A stretch of 64,000 nt of DNA from Alphaproteobacteria bacterium (GTDB lineage Bacteria > Pseudomonadota > Alphaproteobacteria > Geminicoccales > Geminicoccaceae), in the NCBI GenBank assembly GCA_026982705.1, contig JALSGP010000018.1, forward strand, positions 1-64,000. Direction: 5' to 3'. The notes under the pieces were generated by a model that was not told the DNA's origin, made no database searches, and worked only from the letters and a program-made list of their open reading frames with translations. A program made the position numbers and the translations under genes. Shown here piece after piece: positions 17,881 to 26,068 of the stretch (positions within the stretch are counted from its first letter, which is position 1; each line of letters begins with the position of its first letter).

Positions 17881-20640
17881 GCCCCGGCCGGCTCCCTGGG
17901 CCCGGCGCCGGATCTCCCGCCGTTCCAGGGCGGCCGGCAGCCAGCGCTCGGCGAAGGCCTCGGCCGGACGCGGGACGTCGAACAGATAGCCCTGCCCCTC
18001 GCGGCATCCCTCCGCCAGCAGCAGTTCGCGGGCGCGCTCGGTCTCGACTCCCTCGGCCACACAGCCGAGCCCGAGGGTGCGGGCGAGGGTGAGGATGGCG
18101 CGGACGATGGCGCGCTGCTCCGCCACCTCCGGCAGGCCGCGCACGAAGCTCTGGTCGATCTTGAGGCGATGGATGGGGAAGCGCTTGAGATAGCCGAGGC
18201 TGGAGTAGCCGGTGCCGAAATCGTCCAGCACCAGCTCCACGCCGAGATCGGCGAGCTGACGCAGCGCCTCGATGGTGCGGCCGGTCTCCTGCATGAGGGC
18301 GCTCTCGGTGATCTCCAGCTCCACGCGGCTCGCCTCGACGCCGCTGCGGGCCAGCACCGCCCGGATCTCCTCGACGATGTCCCGACGCACGAACTGCAGC
18401 GGCGAGAGATTGACGGCGAGACGCGGCAGATGACGTCCCTCCAGATCCCACGCCCGCAACTGGGCGCAGGCCCGCTCCAGCACCAGCCGTCCGAGGCGGT
18501 GGACCAGACCGCAGCGCTCGGCCAGCGTCACGAAGGTGGCCGGCTCCACCGCACCGTCGCGGGGATGCCGCCAGCGCACCAGCGCCTCGGCTCCCAGCAG
18601 CCGGCCGTCGGCCAGGTCCACCCGCGGCTGGAAGACGAGGAAGATCTCGTCGGGATCGTCGCGGGCCAGCGCCTCGCCTAGCTCCCGCTCCAGCTCGATC
18701 CGGCGCAGATAGCGGCGCTGCATGTCGGCGTGGAAGAACGCATAGCCGTCGCGCGCCCGTTCCTTGACCCGGTAGAGGGCGATGTCGGCGTGGCGCAGCA
18801 ACGTCGGCCGATCACGGCCGTCCTCGGGGAAGAGGGCGATGCCGATGCTGCAACTGATGCTCACCCGCGCCTCGCCCAGCTCCACCGGTGCCCGCACCGC
18901 CCGCACCAGCCGCTCCGCCAGCACCCCGGCCTCCTCCGCGTCGCGGACGAAGGGCTGGATCACCGCCAGCTCGTCGCCCGCCAGCCGCGCCACCACGTCG
19001 CTCCTGCGCACGCAGGCCCGGAGCCGCTCCGCCACCGTCACCAGCAACCGGTCGCCGGCCTCGTGGCCGAAGGTGTCGTTGATCTCCTTGAACCGGTCGA
19101 GATCGACGACGTGAAGGGCCACCCGCGCCCCGCGACGCGCCGCCAGCGCCAGGATGCGATCGAGTTCCTCGCCGAAGGCGGTACGGTTGACGAGGCCCGT
19201 GAGGCTGTCGAAATAGGCGAGCTCCCGCAGTCGCCGTTCCGCCTCGACCTTGTCGGTGATGTCGCGGGCGACGCCGCGATAGCCGCGGAACGCACCGTCG
19301 GGACCGAAGTTGGGGACGCCGAACACCTCGACGGTGTGCCGGTGCCCCCAGGCATCCTCCAGGGTGTAGCGAAAGCCGCGGAAGGGCGCCCGCGCCCGCC
19401 GCAGCGCCACGTAATGGGGCCAGTCCGGGCTCTCCACGATGGCCTGGATGTCGTCGCGCCGCCGCCCCAGGAACCGTTCCCGGGGAATGCCGAAGATCTC
19501 CTCGAAGCGTCTGGAGATGAAGACGATGCGGTCCTCGGCGTCGGTCTCCCAGAACCAGTCCGAGGCCGCCTCGGCGAAGTCGCGGAAACGCTTCTCGCTC
19601 TCCTCGAGCTGTCGGCGCGCCTCGTGTTCGGCGGTGACGTCGGTGGCGACGGCGAGGATGCCGCGCACCCGCCCCCGCGAATCGTGCAGCCAGGTCCAGT
19701 CGAGGCGCATCCGCACCACCCGGCCGTCGGTGCGGATCTTCTCGATGTGGACGGGACGTGGATCCGGCCGTTCCCGCACCACCGTCTCGAACATGGCGCG
19801 ACAGTCGAAGGCGGGCGTGGTGGGAATCTCCCAGAGCCTGCGCCCGATCAGCGTGCCGTCGGCATGGCCGAGCATGCGGTGATAGGCGGGATTGGCGGCG
19901 ACGATGGTTCCCTCGAGGTCGAGTTCCAGCACGCCGTGGGGCAGGAGCTCGAAGACGGTGGCGAGCCGACGGCGCTCGGCGTCGGCGTGGCGGCGGGCCT
20001 CGTCGAGGGCGTCCAGCACACGGTTGACGAGACGTGCGATCTGGCTGGTCTCGCGCGGTCCGTGCTCGGGCAGACGGCGGTCGAAGGCCCCCTCGGCGAT
20101 GGCCGAGGCATGGCGACGCAGACGCTCGAACCACTCCGCCTCGCGCAGCACCAGCCCCAGGAGCGCCGCCGCTCCGAGGACCAGGCCGAAGAGCACCACC
20201 GCCGAGAAGCGGGCGAGAGAGGTTCCGGCGATGGAACCGAAGCGGGCGTCGGAGACCCGGATGCGCAGCTCGCCCACCGGCCGTCCCGCGAACCGGATCA
20301 CCACTCGCCCCGTCACCGGCGGCGCGCGATCCGCCTCCGTCTCGCGGGCACGGGCGAGCACCAAGCCTCCCGTGGGATCGCGGATCTCGACGGCCCGCAC
20401 GCCGGTGGAGGCGAGCAACAGCTCCACCTGCCGCTCCAGCGTCGCGATGTCGCCGGCGAAGAGGGCGGGGGCCAGCGTGTGGGCGAGGACGGCGAGAGTC
20501 TCGTCGCGATAGGCCTCGACCGCGGCCCGCTGGCTGGCACGGACGAGCCAGGTCTGGGTCGCGATCAGCACCGCGGCGGAGAGAATGACGATTCCTAGGA
20601 ATCCGACGGTGATCTTCTTGCGAAACGACCAGTGGACCAT
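17872..20640 (-). CDS. Membrane-bound PAS-PAS-GGDEF-EAL protein (cyclic-di-GMP turnover)
   Basis: The 922-residue protein starts with a membrane helix (ITVGFLGIVILSAAVLIATQ). A periplasmic sensor segment of about 110 residues, a second helix (VVLFGLVLGAAALLGLVL) and a HAMP-like linker follow, then two PAS domains. The GGDEF domain carries RLAGDELAVIQ at about residue 550 instead of RLGGDEF. The EAL domain is well preserved (GAEALVRWRHP, NLSPLQF, DDFGTGYSS, KIDQSFVRG, GCVAEGVET). The altered GGDEF suggests a weakened cyclase, leaving phosphodiesterase activity more likely. The ATG is 1 nt after the stop of the PhnD-like gene, so the two are translationally coupled and the binding protein may be the sensor. 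Confidence 0.9.
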   Translation of the reverse strand: MVHWSFRKKITVGFLGIVILSAAVLIATQTWLVRASQRAAVEAYRDETLAVLAHTLAPALFAGDIATLERQVELLLASTGVRAVEIRDPTGGLVLARARETEADRAPPVTGRVVIRFAGRPVGELRIRVSDARFGSIAGTSLARFSAVVLFGLVLGAAALLGLVLREAEWFERLRRHASAIAEGAFDRRLPEHGPRETSQIARLVNRVLDALDEARRHADAERRRLATVFELLPHGVLELDLEGTIVAANPAYHRMLGHADGTLIGRRLWEIPTTPAFDCRAMFETVVRERPDPRPVHIEKIRTDGRVVRMRLDWTWLHDSRGRVRGILAVATDVTAEHEARRQLEESEKRFRDFAEAASDWFWETDAEDRIVFISRRFEEIFGIPRERFLGRRRDDIQAIVESPDWPHYVALRRARAPFRGFRYTLEDAWGHRHTVEVFGVPNFGPDGAFRGYRGVARDITDKVEAERRLRELAYFDSLTGLVNRTAFGEELDRILALAARRGARVALHVVDLDRFKEINDTFGHEAGDRLLVTVAERLRACVRRSDVVARLAGDELAVIQPFVRDAEEAGVLAERLVRAVRAPVELGEARVSISCSIGIALFPEDGRDRPTLLRHADIALYRVKERARDGYAFFHADMQRRYLRRIELERELGEALARDDPDEIFLVFQPRVDLADGRLLGAEALVRWRHPRDGAVEPATFVTLAERCGLVHRLGRLVLERACAQLRAWDLEGRHLPRLAVNLSPLQFVRRDIVEEIRAVLARSGVEASRVELEITESALMQETGRTIEALRQLADLGVELVLDDFGTGYSSLGYLKRFPIHRLKIDQSFVRGLPEVAEQRAIVRAILTLARTLGLGCVAEGVETERARELLLAEGCREGQGYLFDVPRPAEAFAERWLPAALERREIRRRAQGAGRGSG

Positions 20641-20641
20641 C

Positions 20642-21544
20642 TCAGCTTCTCGTGAACGAACGCCTCGAAGAACGCGAATAGGACTCGTCGAAAGGCGAGC
20701 CATATTCGAGTCCCAGTCGTCGATAGAGGGCGAGGGACGGCGGCGTGACGGCCACCCCCAGCGTCGGCAGCCAGTCCACCGCCATCCCGGCGGCCAGCGC
20801 CGACCGGCGCAACCGCTCGACGGTCGCCGGCGGGACGTCGCGGTGGGCGAGGAGGGTCTTGCGCAGCTCCGCCGGAAAGGTGGCGACGATGCGACAGATC
20901 TCTTCCTCTTCCGTTTCCTCCGCCTCCATCCGTTCGTAGAACGCGCGCGGCACCGCCCCCATCTCCGCGAGTCCCCGCTCCACCGCCTCGACGACATTGC
21001 CGAGGCCGACGAAATGGATGCGGCGGAGCGGTGCGAGACCGCGGTCACGCAGGTGGTCGAGGGCGGCCAGGGCCACGAGGGAGAGGGGATCGGGCAGCGC
21101 CAGACGCACCTCCGCCACCGAGCCGAGACCGGTGAGTCCGGCGTCGATGCGCCCGAAGAAGGCGATCTCCCGACCGCAGACGACGTCAAAGACCGGCTGC
21201 CAGCCGTCCTGGAGGACGGCGGCGACGAAATGACCCGGTGTCAGGACCAGTTCACAGCCGACGCCGAACGCCTCGTCGAGACGACGGCGGAACTCGTGGA
21301 AGTCGAAGGCCGAGTGGACGCTGACGGGAAGCCGCAGTTCCCGTTCCAGCCATCCGGCCAAGGGCGCGACGCGCCGGGCGGTCTCGTAAAGACCGTGGAA
21401 GGGCGCCACCAGCAGACGGAAGGCGCCGTCCCGGTGCCCGTGGACGATCCGGCCCCCCAGGGCCGAGCCACCCGCGGCGACCAGACCGACCAGCAGACGC
21501 CGCCGATCGAGGGTCCACCACCTGCACGCCCTGTCCGCCACCAC
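20642..21544 (-). CDS. PhnD-like periplasmic substrate-binding protein
   Basis: This is a 300-residue PhnD/TauA-type binding-protein fold (phosphate/phosphonate-binding-like). The N-terminus has DRRRLLVGLVAAGGSALGG, an Arg-rich hydrophobic signal that could be Tat- or Sec-dependent. Typical segments are LVAPFHGLYETARRVAPLAGWLEREL, CELVLTPGHFVAAVLQDG and LPDPLSLVALAALDHL. No permease or ATPase is encoded beside it, and the next gene on the same strand is the membrane GGDEF-EAL protein 1 nt away. I infer a receptor that feeds ligand information to that enzyme rather than a transporter subunit. The ligand is unknown. Confidence 0.8.
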   Translation of the reverse strand: MVADRACRWWTLDRRRLLVGLVAAGGSALGGRIVHGHRDGAFRLLVAPFHGLYETARRVAPLAGWLERELRLPVSVHSAFDFHEFRRRLDEAFGVGCELVLTPGHFVAAVLQDGWQPVFDVVCGREIAFFGRIDAGLTGLGSVAEVRLALPDPLSLVALAALDHLRDRGLAPLRRIHFVGLGNVVEAVERGLAEMGAVPRAFYERMEAEETEEEEICRIVATFPAELRKTLLAHRDVPPATVERLRRSALAAGMAVDWLPTLGVAVTPPSLALYRRLGLEYGSPFDESYSRSSRRSFTRS

Positions 21545-21632
21545 CCGGCCTCACGGCGTCGTGGCCCCGACCGAACCTACGCCTTCGCGCACCCCCCCAC
21601 AAGCCCGAAGCGCGAAAGGAACACCGCCGTAT

Positions 21633-21848
21633 TCATCCGCCGCGTTCGACGACCACCGCCCAGATCCCCTCGCCGCATGTCTCCACCGACACCAGCCGAT
21701 GCCCCGCGGCCTCGCAGAAGTGGCGGAAGTCCTCGGGCGCCTTGGGATCGGTGACGAGGAAGCGCAGCCGCGTGCCGGGTGGACACCCCGCGAGCGCGCG
21801 GCGCGCCTTGAGGACCGGCAGCGGACACAGCAGGCCGCGATAGTCCAT
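21633..21848 (-). CDS. tusA: TusA/SirA-family sulfur-carrier protein
   Basis: The 71-residue protein has the family signature LLCPLPVLKARRALAGCPPG with the sulfur-carrying Cys at position 8, followed by LRFLVTDPKAPEDFRHFCEAAGH. Such proteins shuttle persulfide sulfur, for example for tRNA 2-thiouridine synthesis or sulfur oxidation. An alternative GTG at 21857, three codons upstream, has a better-spaced GGAGGGG ribosome-binding site, so the true product may be 74 residues. It lies between the fadL-like and phnD-like genes on the same strand. The tus relay genes are not visible nearby. Confidence 0.85.
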   Translation of the reverse strand: MDYRGLLCPLPVLKARRALAGCPPGTRLRFLVTDPKAPEDFRHFCEAAGHRLVSVETCGEGIWAVVVERGG

Positions 21849-21930
21849 CTCCTCCACGGGCCGCCCCTCCGTCTTCCGCGTCTCGAGATGGGAGGGACCG
21901 CCGCCGGGAAAAGACACGCGGTCCGGCTCG

Positions 21931-22039
21931 TCAGTAGGTGACGCCCACGGCGATGCCGGCCATGTCCTCGGCCGGACGGTCGTCGATGCCGGTGGCGCCG
22001 AGCCGGCCCTCGACGTTGTCATGGAAGGCACGGGCATGA
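21931..22039 (-). other. Frameshifted 3' end of the fadL-like gene
   Basis: Skipping the single T at 22042, the first base of the TGA stop at 22040-22042, restores a frame. It reads DHARAFHDNVEGR and ends MAGIAVGVTY before a TGA at 21931-21933. A final amphipathic strand ending in an aromatic residue is what an outer-membrane barrel needs, and it is missing from the in-frame product. One extra T or two missing bases in a TAT codon would explain it. Confidence 0.7.
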
Positions 22040-23206
22040 TCAGGCGGAGACCTCCACTCCCTCGCGCACGCGCCAGCCGAGACCCACGGTGACGTGGGCG
22101 CGGATGGTGCCGGGGGCGAGGATGTTGAAGAAGGTCTCGCGGCCGCGATAGGGCGCGTTGGTGAGGGAGCCGCCGAGGCGGAGGGTAAGGGTGTCGTCCA
22201 CCCGATAGGCGAGCCCCAGCTTGAAGACGGTCATGTCGCGCCAGCCGAAGCCGGGACCGTCGTCGCTGCCGAGCCGGGCGGGCCGGTTGCCCGGATTGCC
22301 GACGGAGGCGATGTGGTCGTAGCGGATCACCTGGACGTCGCCGGTCAGCAGGAGCCGCTCGTAGGGCTGCCAGGCGAAGCCCACGCCGTAGGATTCGGGA
22401 ATGTCGAAGTCGCCGCCCTCGGCGAACAGGCCGTTGTACTTGGAGAAGGGGGTCATCCAGAAGCGGCTCTGATAGGCGAGACCGACGGTGAGGGTGTCGG
22501 TGAGGCGGCCGACCCAGCCGATGTGGAAGCCGAAGCCCCAGGAATAGTCGTGACCGCGGTTCGTGACACTGTTGGGGGCGACGCTCGCCACCGGATTGGC
22601 GAAATTGTGGAGGCCGTAGGCCTCGAACCGCTGGACGGCCAATTTGACGGAGAGCCCGACGGCGTGACCCTCGGCGATGTGCACCGCCACCGTGGGGGCG
22701 AGGAAGAGCTGGGCGAGATCGACGCCGGCACGACCGCGGCCGAGGAGGCCGTGGTCGGGCGGCGCCCCGAAGACGGCCGCACCGAGGCCGCGGGTGCGGC
22801 GGTTGAGGCTCTCGTATTCGGTGTTCATGCCGCCGTTGCCGTAGATGGCGAGACCGAGGGTGACACGGTCGTCCAGCCGCCGGCTCACGCCCAGTTCCGG
22901 GATGAAGAAGTGCTCGGCCTCGTCGGCGTGGAACCGGCCGGCGAAGGGACCGAAGGTGGCGGCGCGCAGGGTGGCGCCGCGGCTCGGGTGGAACCAGTCG
23001 AGGCCGAAATCGACCCGGTCGCCCACGAAGGCGAGGGCGGCGGGATTGCTGGCCGGCGCGAGGGCATCGTGGGCGCTGCCGATGGCGGCACCGCCCATGG
23101 CCTTGGCCACCGCGCCGTAGCCGTGGGCGAAATAGCCGTTGGTGGCACGAACGCTGCCGGCGGCGAAGAGGCAGGCGCACACGCCCGCGAGCGCGACGAT
23201 CCGCAT
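22040..23206 (-). CDS. fadL: FadL/OMPP1/TodX-family outer-membrane transporter, 3' end frameshifted
   Basis: The 388-residue product has a signal peptide (MRIVALAGVCACLFAAGSVRA) and the diagnostic FadL N-terminus TNGYFAHGYGAVAKAMGGA. Beta-barrel strands and an NPAALAFVGDRVDFGLDWFHP segment follow. The family takes up hydrophobic compounds such as long-chain fatty acids or aromatics. The frame stops at ...REGVEVSA without the last barrel strand; the missing strand is readable in another frame just downstream (21931-22039). The gene is therefore either a recent pseudogene or carries a sequencing error. It opens a leftward run followed by tusA, the PhnD-like gene and the GGDEF-EAL gene. Confidence 0.85.
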   Translation of the reverse strand: MRIVALAGVCACLFAAGSVRATNGYFAHGYGAVAKAMGGAAIGSAHDALAPASNPAALAFVGDRVDFGLDWFHPSRGATLRAATFGPFAGRFHADEAEHFFIPELGVSRRLDDRVTLGLAIYGNGGMNTEYESLNRRTRGLGAAVFGAPPDHGLLGRGRAGVDLAQLFLAPTVAVHIAEGHAVGLSVKLAVQRFEAYGLHNFANPVASVAPNSVTNRGHDYSWGFGFHIGWVGRLTDTLTVGLAYQSRFWMTPFSKYNGLFAEGGDFDIPESYGVGFAWQPYERLLLTGDVQVIRYDHIASVGNPGNRPARLGSDDGPGFGWRDMTVFKLGLAYRVDDTLTLRLGGSLTNAPYRGRETFFNILAPGTIRAHVTVGLGWRVREGVEVSA

Positions 23207-23308
23207 TTCTCCTCCCTCCCGATGGCCCGTGCGATGTCCGTGGGAATGCCGCGCCCGAAGGCCAGCGGGCGGCCCGGGGGAGGCAAGGCGACGCTCTCAC
23301 GGATCCGA

Positions 23309-23320
23309 ATATGCGCATAT
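23309..23320. promoter_or_regulatory. 12-nt perfect palindrome upstream of the fadL-like gene
   Basis: ATATGCGCATAT lies about 103 nt upstream of the fadL-like start within an AT-rich patch of otherwise GC-rich DNA. It could be an operator or part of a leftward promoter. No matching regulator gene is visible. Confidence 0.3.
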
Positions 23321-23401
23321 GTTCGTGTTCTGTCCGTCTCACCTTCGCCGGGGCGCACCTTGCAGCGGGCGGGGCCTCTCGCTACATCAGCGACGCCCCG
23401 C

Positions 23402-23491
23402 GGAGGGATGCCGGAGTGGTCGAACGGGGCGGTCTCGAAAACCGTTGTACCCTTACGGGTACCGAGGGTTCGAATCCCTCTCCCTCCGCCA
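23402..23491 (+). tRNA. tRNA-Ser (anticodon CGA)
   Basis: A 90-nt class II tRNA. The acceptor stem is GGAGGGA/TCCCTCC, the anticodon stem GCGGT/ACCGT closes loop CTCGAAA (anticodon CGA), and a long variable arm with a TACCC-type stem (GTACCC/GGGTAC) follows. The T-arm contains TTCGAAT, the discriminator is G73, and CCA is encoded at 23489-23491. The long variable arm and discriminator are typical of serine. It reads UCG codons. Confidence 0.95.
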
Positions 23492-23583
23492 GCGAGTTCC
23501 GGACCGGGTGCGCGCGGTGGCGACGTCGCGGTTGCGGTGGGGCGAGGTGTGCACCCTGCCGCCCGGGGCGGTGACGGCGGCGC

Positions 23584-24357
23584 TCAGACGGCGGTGGCGA
23601 GCACCGCCAGGGCGAGATCGTGGAGACGGCCGTTGCTGGCGAGGATGGCGGGACGGTGGGGATCGAAGGGACTCCCCCCGAGGTCCGTCACCCGGCCGCC
23701 GGCCTCCGTCACCAGCAGCGCCCCTGCCGCCTGGTCCCAAGGATCCAGCCCGCGCTCCCAGAACAGGTCCAGCCGGCCGCAGGCGACATGGGCCAGGTCC
23801 AGCGCCGAGGCGCCGAGGCAGCGCACCGCCTGGACCCGCTTGACCATCGCCCGCCACTCGGCGGTGTTGTCGTCCCGACTCTCCCAAGCGTCGTAGGGAA
23901 AGCCGGAGGCCACCACCGCCCGGCACAGGTCGTCGGTGGCCGACACCCGGATGGGCCGGTCGCCGCACCACGCCCCTTCTCCCCGCACGGCGTGGAAGGT
24001 CTCCCCGCGCAGCGGGTCGTGGATCACCCCCAGTTCGACGCGTCCCTCCCGCTCGAGGGCGATGGCGACGCAGAAGCGCTCGAGACCCCGGGAGAAGTTG
24101 GTGGTCCCGTCGAGGGGATCGACGATCCAGCGCACCGGCGCCGCCCGCCGCACCTCCCCCTCCTCGCCGAGGAAACCGTGGTCGGGAAAGCGCTCCGTCA
24201 GCACCGCGGCGACGGTGCGCTCCGCCTCGCGATCGGCGGCGGTGACGGGATCGGCGGCCCGCTTGTAATGGATGGCGACGCCGGCCCGGAAGTGACGACG
24301 CAGCACCGCGCCGGCGGCGCGGGCGGCGGCGAGGGCCGCCTCCAGCTCCGCCCTCAT
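23584..24357 (-). CDS. Inositol-monophosphatase family phosphatase (SuhB-like)
   Basis: The 257-residue enzyme carries the metal-binding motifs of the family: GEEGE (residues about 70-74), WIVDPLDGTTNFSRG (DPxDGT) and WDQAAGALLVTEAGG near the C-terminus. It hydrolyses sugar or inositol phosphates with Mg2+ in the cytoplasm. Its ATG at 24357 overlaps the stop of the upstream permease (ATGA), so it is the last gene of the leftward importer operon. That context suggests it dephosphorylates an imported or intermediate sugar phosphate. It could also be a histidinol-phosphatase-like or fructose-bisphosphatase-like member; family is sure, substrate is not. Confidence 0.9.
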   Translation of the reverse strand: MRAELEAALAAARAAGAVLRRHFRAGVAIHYKRAADPVTAADREAERTVAAVLTERFPDHGFLGEEGEVRRAAPVRWIVDPLDGTTNFSRGLERFCVAIALEREGRVELGVIHDPLRGETFHAVRGEGAWCGDRPIRVSATDDLCRAVVASGFPYDAWESRDDNTAEWRAMVKRVQAVRCLGASALDLAHVACGRLDLFWERGLDPWDQAAGALLVTEAGGRVTDLGGSPFDPHRPAILASNGRLHDLALAVLATAV

Positions 24358-25148
24358 CCCCGCCGCTCCCGCAGATGGCCCCCGAGCCAGGTCATGCCGA
24401 GGAAGCAGATCAGCGAGACATAGACGAGGAAGGCCGAGATGGCGCTGGCGATGCGCATGTCGTTGCGGATCTGCTGGAACAGCTGCAGGGGCAGGGTCTG
24501 GGCCTCGAAGCCGGCGACCATGCTGGTGACCTCGAACTCGCCGATGGAGATGGCGAACACCAGGAGCGCCCCCGACAGCACCCCGGGCAACACGTTGGGC
24601 ACGATCACCCAGCGCAGACGCTGCCACAGATTGGCACCGAGGCTCGCCGCCGCCTCCGAGAGGGTGTCGATGTCGAGGGTGTCGAAACTCGCCAGCGTGT
24701 TGCGGATCATGAAGGGGAAGCCCAGCAGGGTGTGGGCGACGATCACCATCCCGATGGTGCCGGAGAAGGCCAGCGGCGGCTTCGAGAAGGCCAGCAGCAG
24801 GGCGGTGCCCACGATCACCGGCGGCAGCACCAGCGGCAGCACCCGGGCGACGGCGGTGGTGAGCGCCCGCGCCCGCCCCTTCATCCGCGAGATGGCGTAG
24901 CCCGCCGGCACGGCGATGAGCAGATTGAGCAGCACGGCGCTGGTGGCGACCATCAGCGACACGCCAAGCGAGCGGGACGTGGCGGGCTTGGCGAGGAACT
25001 TCGCGTACCAGCGGAGGGTGAATCCCTCGGGCAGGATGTCCTGCCAGTAGACGCTGAAGGAGAAGATCACGGGCATGCTGATGGGTACCACGATGAAGGC
25101 CACCAGCAGCACCAGCGCGATCGTCCGGAAGGGGCCGAGCCGGCGCAC
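24354..25148 (-). CDS. ABC transporter permease, second subunit of leftward importer
   Basis: The 264-residue membrane protein has about six helices and the EAAxxxG ATPase-coupling loop (EAAASLGANLWQRLRWVIVPNVLPG). It is typical of the PotC/FbpB-like permease class for Type I importers. The start is a GTG at 25148, just after the stop of the first permease (TGACGGTG). Its last bases overlap the phosphatase start. With the upstream permease, binding protein and ATPase genes it makes a complete importer. Confidence 0.9.
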   Translation of the reverse strand: MRRLGPFRTIALVLLVAFIVVPISMPVIFSFSVYWQDILPEGFTLRWYAKFLAKPATSRSLGVSLMVATSAVLLNLLIAVPAGYAISRMKGRARALTTAVARVLPLVLPPVIVGTALLLAFSKPPLAFSGTIGMVIVAHTLLGFPFMIRNTLASFDTLDIDTLSEAAASLGANLWQRLRWVIVPNVLPGVLSGALLVFAISIGEFEVTSMVAGFEAQTLPLQLFQQIRNDMRIASAISAFLVYVSLICFLGMTWLGGHLRERRG

Positions 25149-25150
25149 CG

Positions 25151-26017
25151 TCAGCCTCCCCCGCTGGCGCGCACCCGCCGCTCCACCAGATTGAGCAGCA
25201 CCAGCACCGACGCGATGATGGCGATCAGCACCACCGAGAGCGCCGCCGCCTGCGGCAGGTCGTAGGTGGACTCCGAGGTGTGGTAGTAGATCTGGATGGC
25301 CAGCAGGTTCTTGGCCCCGCCCACCAGCGCCAGCACCGTGCCGAAGGCCCCGAGCAGACCCGCGAACTGGATGGAGAGTCCCGCGAGGAAGCCGGGAGCC
25401 AGCACCGGCACGATCACGTGGCGCCACACCTGCCAGGGGCGGGCCCCCAGATTGCGGGCCGCCTCCACCAGACTGCGGTCGAGGTTCTCGAACATCGCCG
25501 CCATGGTGAGGGTCATGAGGGGGATCTGGAAGAACGCATACACCAGGACGATCCCGTACCAGGAATAGACGTCGAAGTAGACGTCCCGGGGCAGGCCGAA
25601 GAGTCGCTGGACCATCAGATTGAGGACGCCGTTGCGACCCAGCAGCACGATGAAGGCGAAGGCCACCACCAGACCGGAGAGGGTGAGGGGCAGCGAATAG
25701 AGGGAGAGGAGGAAGCGGTGGAGGCGCGGCGGCAGCCGCGGGGCGAGATAGCCCACGAAGGTGCCGCCCACCGCGCCCACGAGGGCGCCGGCGGTGGCGA
25801 AGAGCAGCGAGTTGCGGATGGCGGTGAGATAGACGGGATTGCGGAGGATCTCGAGATAGTTGTCGAGGGTGGGGACGCCCCGCGCGTCGAGGAAGCTCCG
25901 CACCGCCATCACCAGGATGGGGTACAGCTCGAACAGCAGGACGAACAGGGCGAGGGGCAGCAGCAGGATCGCCTCGCTCCACCGCAGTCGCACCGGCTCA
26001 CCCTCCCTGGCCGCCAT
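25151..26017 (-). CDS. ABC transporter permease, first subunit of leftward importer
   Basis: The 288-residue membrane protein begins with a short charged N-terminus and the helix AILLLPLALFVLLFELYPILV. It carries the coupling loop EAARNLGARPWQVWRHVIVPVLAPG, the hallmark of PotB-like permeases. It partners with the next gene, whose GTG follows its stop by 2 nt. It lies 51 nt after the binding-protein gene, the only appreciable gap inside the operon. Confidence 0.9.
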   Translation of the reverse strand: MAAREGEPVRLRWSEAILLLPLALFVLLFELYPILVMAVRSFLDARGVPTLDNYLEILRNPVYLTAIRNSLLFATAGALVGAVGGTFVGYLAPRLPPRLHRFLLSLYSLPLTLSGLVVAFAFIVLLGRNGVLNLMVQRLFGLPRDVYFDVYSWYGIVLVYAFFQIPLMTLTMAAMFENLDRSLVEAARNLGARPWQVWRHVIVPVLAPGFLAGLSIQFAGLLGAFGTVLALVGGAKNLLAIQIYYHTSESTYDLPQAAALSVVLIAIIASVLVLLNLVERRVRASGGG

Positions 26018-26068
26018 CCGGGAACGGAGGGGGCGGCCACCACGGCCGCCCCGTGCCCGGGCAGGGGC

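Noticed and set aside
20641-21189. Extension of the GGDEF-EAL protein upstream to 1105 residues
   Set aside because: The extra N-terminal sequence is a Ser/Arg-rich shadow of the PhnD-like gene; MVHWSFRKKITVGFLG directly before the first membrane helix is the plausible start.
22040-23206. Calling the fadL-like gene simply intact
   Set aside because: The in-frame product lacks the last strand, which is readable in another frame immediately downstream.
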